From positions 16,686-80,685 of the forward strand of contig CAZXID010000004.1 in NCBI GenBank assembly GCA_964640325.1: a stretch of DNA of 64,000 nucleotides, given 5' to 3'. This document shows positions 61,303 through 64,000 of the stretch, piece after piece. A program made the position numbers and the translations under genes. The notes under the pieces were generated by a model. That model saw only the letters and a program-made list of their open reading frames with translations. It was not told the DNA's origin and ran no database searches. This stretch comes from DAOQAU01 sp964640325 (GTDB taxonomy: Bacteria > Cyanobacteriota > Vampirovibrionia > Gastranaerophilales > Gastranaerophilaceae). How positions within the stretch are numbered: position 1 is the stretch's first letter; every line of letters starts with the position of its first letter.

Positions 61303-62031
61303 TTATCTGTCGCGGAGTTTAGCTAATAGATTTAAGATTTCTATATAAAGCCAAACGAGCGTAACCATAAGCCCGAAAGCGCCGTACCATTCAAAATTTT
61401 TGCTCAAAAGATTGGCTGCGCCCTGCTCAATAAAATCAAAATCGATTATCAGATTCAAAGAAGCAATCGCCACAACAATTAGGCTAAAGCCTATGCCAAG
61501 GTTGCTTGAAGTAAATATTTGCGGAATTTGCATTCCGAAAAACGAACCGATAAAGTTTATCAAATAAATTCCCGCAATCGACAAGGTCGAAATAAATAAA
61601 ACGCTTCTGAATTTATCCGTGCAACGAATTGCACCCACTCTATACAGCGCAAGCATTGAAAAAAGTGCCATAAGAGTTAAGCCCACAGCTTGAATTGCAA
61701 TCCCGGGGTAGGCTTTTTCTATGTAGGCTGAAATTCCGCCCAAAAGTAGGCCTTCTGAAACGGCATAAACAGGCGCTGCAATAGGAAGTGCATTTCTGTT
61801 AAACATTATTACTATAAATGCTATTATGCTTGAAACAAAGCCAACCATAGTAAGCATAGCGACCTTGTCTGCATATCCTTTAAAAAACATGCCCCAGACC
61901 ACAAGGCTTGACAGAAGCAGCAGGCAAAATAATATAAAAGTTTTGTTTATAGCTCCGTTTACCGTCATAGGTTCGGAATCAAGCACACGTTCTTTTTCGA
62001 TTGCGCTTTGGTTAAATACCGGATTTGTCAT
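61303..62031 (-). CDS. Bax inhibitor-1/YccA-like membrane protein
   Basis: 242 aa from the ATG at 62031, which follows a strong aaggaggg; the frame extends 23 codons upstream but this start is clearly better. Seven membrane helices after an acidic N-terminal tail. The helix IDFDFIEQGA and the WYGAFGLMVTLVWLYIEIL end are typical of the YccA subset (DUF4282-unlike). Role not established; relatives modulate FtsH or calcium leak. Confidence 0.82.
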   Translation of the reverse strand: MTNPVFNQSAIEKERVLDSEPMTVNGAINKTFILFCLLLLSSLVVWGMFFKGYADKVAMLTMVGFVSSIIAFIVIMFNRNALPIAAPVYAVSEGLLLGGISAYIEKAYPGIAIQAVGLTLMALFSMLALYRVGAIRCTDKFRSVLFISTLSIAGIYLINFIGSFFGMQIPQIFTSSNLGIGFSLIVVAIASLNLIIDFDFIEQGAANLLSKNFEWYGAFGLMVTLVWLYIEILNLLAKLRDR

Positions 62032-62146
62032 ATCGCCCTCCTTTATTGGTTGAATAGGTGAATAGTTTTTGCTTGCCTTCTTGTCCTGTCTATTTACCAT
62101 TCACTATATTATACAACAATTATGATTTTTATGATAAATTTGTTTT

Positions 62147-63949
62147 ATGTTTATAGGCAACTTAAGAAAATTTATCGGATATTTTGGCAAAGGAAGAAAA
62201 ACAAGGTTTTTTGGCTTTTTTGTTTTGTCCGTGTTCGCCGGTTTGCTTGAATTTATAGGAATAGCACTTGTTTATCCCTTTGTGTTGCTGATAATAAGTC
62301 CTCAAAGCATTATTAATTCGAATTATTACATAAAATTCAGTCAGTTTTTTCAAATCAAAGACGCTTTGATTGGTTCTTTTATTATAGGGCTTTTTGTCGT
62401 TTTGTTGTTTATTCTTAAGAATATCTTTATGATTTGTATTATGTATCTTCAAAATAAATTTGCCAATAATTGGAAGTTTGATATAAGCCGAAAATTTATG
62501 GAATATTACCTTTTTGCTCCGTACAAAATGGCGCTTAAGACTCCGCCGTCACAAAAACTTTATACTTTGAATTTCCTGATTCCGCAGTCTTTAGACGGAT
62601 TTGTTTTTAGGGCGGTGAATTTTGCTACTAATTTTGTTATTGTGGCAATGATTTTATTTCTGTTATTTATTAAATTTCCTGTCGCCGCAGGAATTACTAC
62701 AGTGTTTGTGATTACGAGCCTTTTTATTCAAAGCAGTTTTTTTAAAGCGCTCACAAAAAAACTTTCCAAAAAACTTCTTGATGTTTCTTTGGAGAGTAAC
62801 ACACAACTTATAGACAGCATAAATAATTTAAAAGAATTGAAAATTTTATCTTCGGAAAAATATTTTTATGAAAAATATGTTAAAATTCAAAGCGAATTTA
62901 ACAGGGCGATTTTCCAAAGTAATTTTCTTGCCTCAATTCCACCTTATATAGTAGAAATTTTAGTTGTTTTTTCACTTTTGATTTTGGCAGGAATAATCTC
63001 TATACAGACTGCTCAAAATTCTTCGGTAATGATTGCCTCTTATGCAATTACGGTTGCGGCGATTTTTAGGATTGCCCCTGCGCTTAATAAAATTCAGACA
63101 TCCATAAATGCCATAAATGCTTCAAGAGAGGTGGTAAGAGGTTTGATTTTGGAATATGAGCATTGCGATTTTTCTTCCGTTGAAAAAAAATCAGATTTAA
63201 AAATTGATTTTAAAGACAAAATTGAACTTAAAGACGTAAATTTTTCTTACAGCGAAAACAGAAAAGTTATTAAAAATTTAAGTATTGAAATTAAAAAAGG
63301 TGAGTTTATAGGAGTTATAGGGCTTTCAGGGGTAGGCAAAAGTACGCTCGCTGATATTATAATGGGGCTTTTGCCGATAGATAGCGGGGAAATAAAAATT
63401 GACGGAATTTTGCTTAATTCTGATAATTTTACTTCTTTAAGGAAAATTATCGGCTATGTTCCTCAACAAATAAATATTTTAGACGGAACTTTTAAACAAA
63501 ATGTAGCATGGGGGATTGAAGATTATCAAATTAATGATAAAAGGGTTTTAGAGGTTCTTGATAAGGCAAAATTAATTGATCTGTTGGGCGAGTTTGAAAA
63601 CGGAATTGATTCAAAAATTACTGCAGGACTAAGAGGAATGTCGCAAGGTCAAAAACAAAGACTTGCAATCGCAAGGGCGATTTATAGAAACCCGCAAGTG
63701 CTTATTTTTGATGAGGCAACTTCTGCACTTGATGTTGAAACCGAACACGAAATAACAAAAATGCTCAATGACTTAAAAGGCGAAAAAACCATTATAGCAA
63801 TAGCACATAGACTTTCAACGCTAAAAAGCTGCGATAGATTGGTTTATCTTAAAAATGGAGAAGTTGTTGCCACAGGAAGTTTTTCCGAATTATCAAAAAA
63901 ATTCCCTGATTTTGATAATTTGGTTAGGTTGTCGAATATTAAGGAATGA
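62147..63949 (+). CDS. ABC exporter, PglK-like lipid-linked sugar flippase
   Basis: 600 aa. Six membrane helices (1-320) fused to an ATPase. Walker A GLSGVGKST near 391, Walker B VLIFDEATSALD near 515, H-loop AHRLS. The signature is MSQGQ instead of LSGGQ. Architecture and N-terminal helices suggest a PglK/MsbA-type half-transporter that flips lipid-linked sugars or lipid A precursor. Weak Shine-Dalgarno. The neighbouring genes give no substrate clue. Confidence 0.85.
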   Translation: MFIGNLRKFIGYFGKGRKTRFFGFFVLSVFAGLLEFIGIALVYPFVLLIISPQSIINSNYYIKFSQFFQIKDALIGSFIIGLFVVLLFILKNIFMICIMYLQNKFANNWKFDISRKFMEYYLFAPYKMALKTPPSQKLYTLNFLIPQSLDGFVFRAVNFATNFVIVAMILFLLFIKFPVAAGITTVFVITSLFIQSSFFKALTKKLSKKLLDVSLESNTQLIDSINNLKELKILSSEKYFYEKYVKIQSEFNRAIFQSNFLASIPPYIVEILVVFSLLILAGIISIQTAQNSSVMIASYAITVAAIFRIAPALNKIQTSINAINASREVVRGLILEYEHCDFSSVEKKSDLKIDFKDKIELKDVNFSYSENRKVIKNLSIEIKKGEFIGVIGLSGVGKSTLADIIMGLLPIDSGEIKIDGILLNSDNFTSLRKIIGYVPQQINILDGTFKQNVAWGIEDYQINDKRVLEVLDKAKLIDLLGEFENGIDSKITAGLRGMSQGQKQRLAIARAIYRNPQVLIFDEATSALDVETEHEITKMLNDLKGEKTIIAIAHRLSTLKSCDRLVYLKNGEVVATGSFSELSKKFPDFDNLVRLSNIKE

Positions 63950-63970
63950 TTTTTTTGTTGGTAAATTTTG

Positions 63971-64000
63971 GGGCGGATTTTTCGAAGAAAAATCCGCCCC
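63971..64000 (+). terminator. hairpin terminator at window end
   Basis: GGGGCGGATTTTTC / GAAAAATCCGCCCC reaching the last base of the window. Confidence 0.75.

Noticed and set aside
1..64000. tRNA or rRNA genes
   Set aside because: I looked for T-arm GGTTCGAATCC-type strings and cloverleaf ends in all spacers and saw none. A tRNAscan-SE run would be decisive.
1..64000. A phage, transposon or defence island
   Set aside because: No integrase, transposase, phage structural, restriction or toxin-antitoxin protein is recognisable among the reading frames; only short non-coding repeats suggest mobility.

Overview
The window is a low-GC bacterial chromosome segment, probably from a non-photosynthetic, anaerobic relative of Cyanobacteria (Melainabacteria/Vampirovibrionia, most likely a gut-type Gastranaerophilales). 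Evidence: (i) the F-type ATP synthase genes are split as in cyanobacteria, with a-c-b'-b-delta-alpha-gamma in one cluster (17506-22750), beta-epsilon in a separate one (5233-3417), and two different b subunits; (ii) a Ycf45-type R3H AAA ATPase (54123-55736); (iii) a two-domain thiamine-phosphate synthase of the ThiD2-ThiE type; (iv) HydG, the [FeFe]-hydrogenase maturase, which fits anaerobic fermentation; (v) KDO-8-P synthase and a PglK-like flippase, which imply a Gram-negative envelope; (vi) flagellin. The taxonomic call is an inference; no rRNA or tRNA gene was seen.

Layout. 1-6540: two uridine-kinase-like paralogues around hydG, yjbQ and atpDC. 6770-9500: small lineage-specific proteins, among them two short helical HEAT-like proteins and an RWYD-repeat protein. 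9497-14000: an SDR, an unknown protein, a STAS-like protein, a receiver-histidine kinase and a lone sugar-type ABC permease. 14500-17360: DegT-type aminotransferase, BirA, two paralogous small proteins. 17500-22750: main ATP synthase operon. 22800-27000: receiver protein, site-2 protease, ComF, FabI. 27103-28960: a large repeat protein interrupted by a 100-N assembly gap. 29000-42400: yajQ, uvrB, pheS, kdsA, gatB, a GlmS-type isomerase domain, a formyltransferase, an HD nuclease, ilvC and a patatin. 42400-50500: GT-C-like membrane protein, TPR, pdxJ, an HD-GYP protein, an ECF sigma/anti-sigma pair, thiE, a prepilin. 50600-64000: cca, rsmE, flagellin, ycf45-like, exported proteins, dCMP deaminase, leuS, a Bax-inhibitor-like protein, and an ABC flippase.

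Most genes are housekeeping and lie in short directional runs separated by hairpin terminators, with no transposase, integrase, phage or CRISPR genes. The notable content is non-coding. A roughly 110-nt conserved structured leader RNA precedes three functionally unrelated genes (atpD, gatB, thiE), always in the sense orientation and with covarying helices; I could not match it to a riboswitch I know. The window is also rich in palindromic repeats, both between genes and inside genes (birA, leuS, uvrB twice, pdxJ, rsmE), where they stay in frame. Several families of small lineage-restricted proteins (RWYD repeats, N-terminal SFKG-type peptides) are also worth following up.
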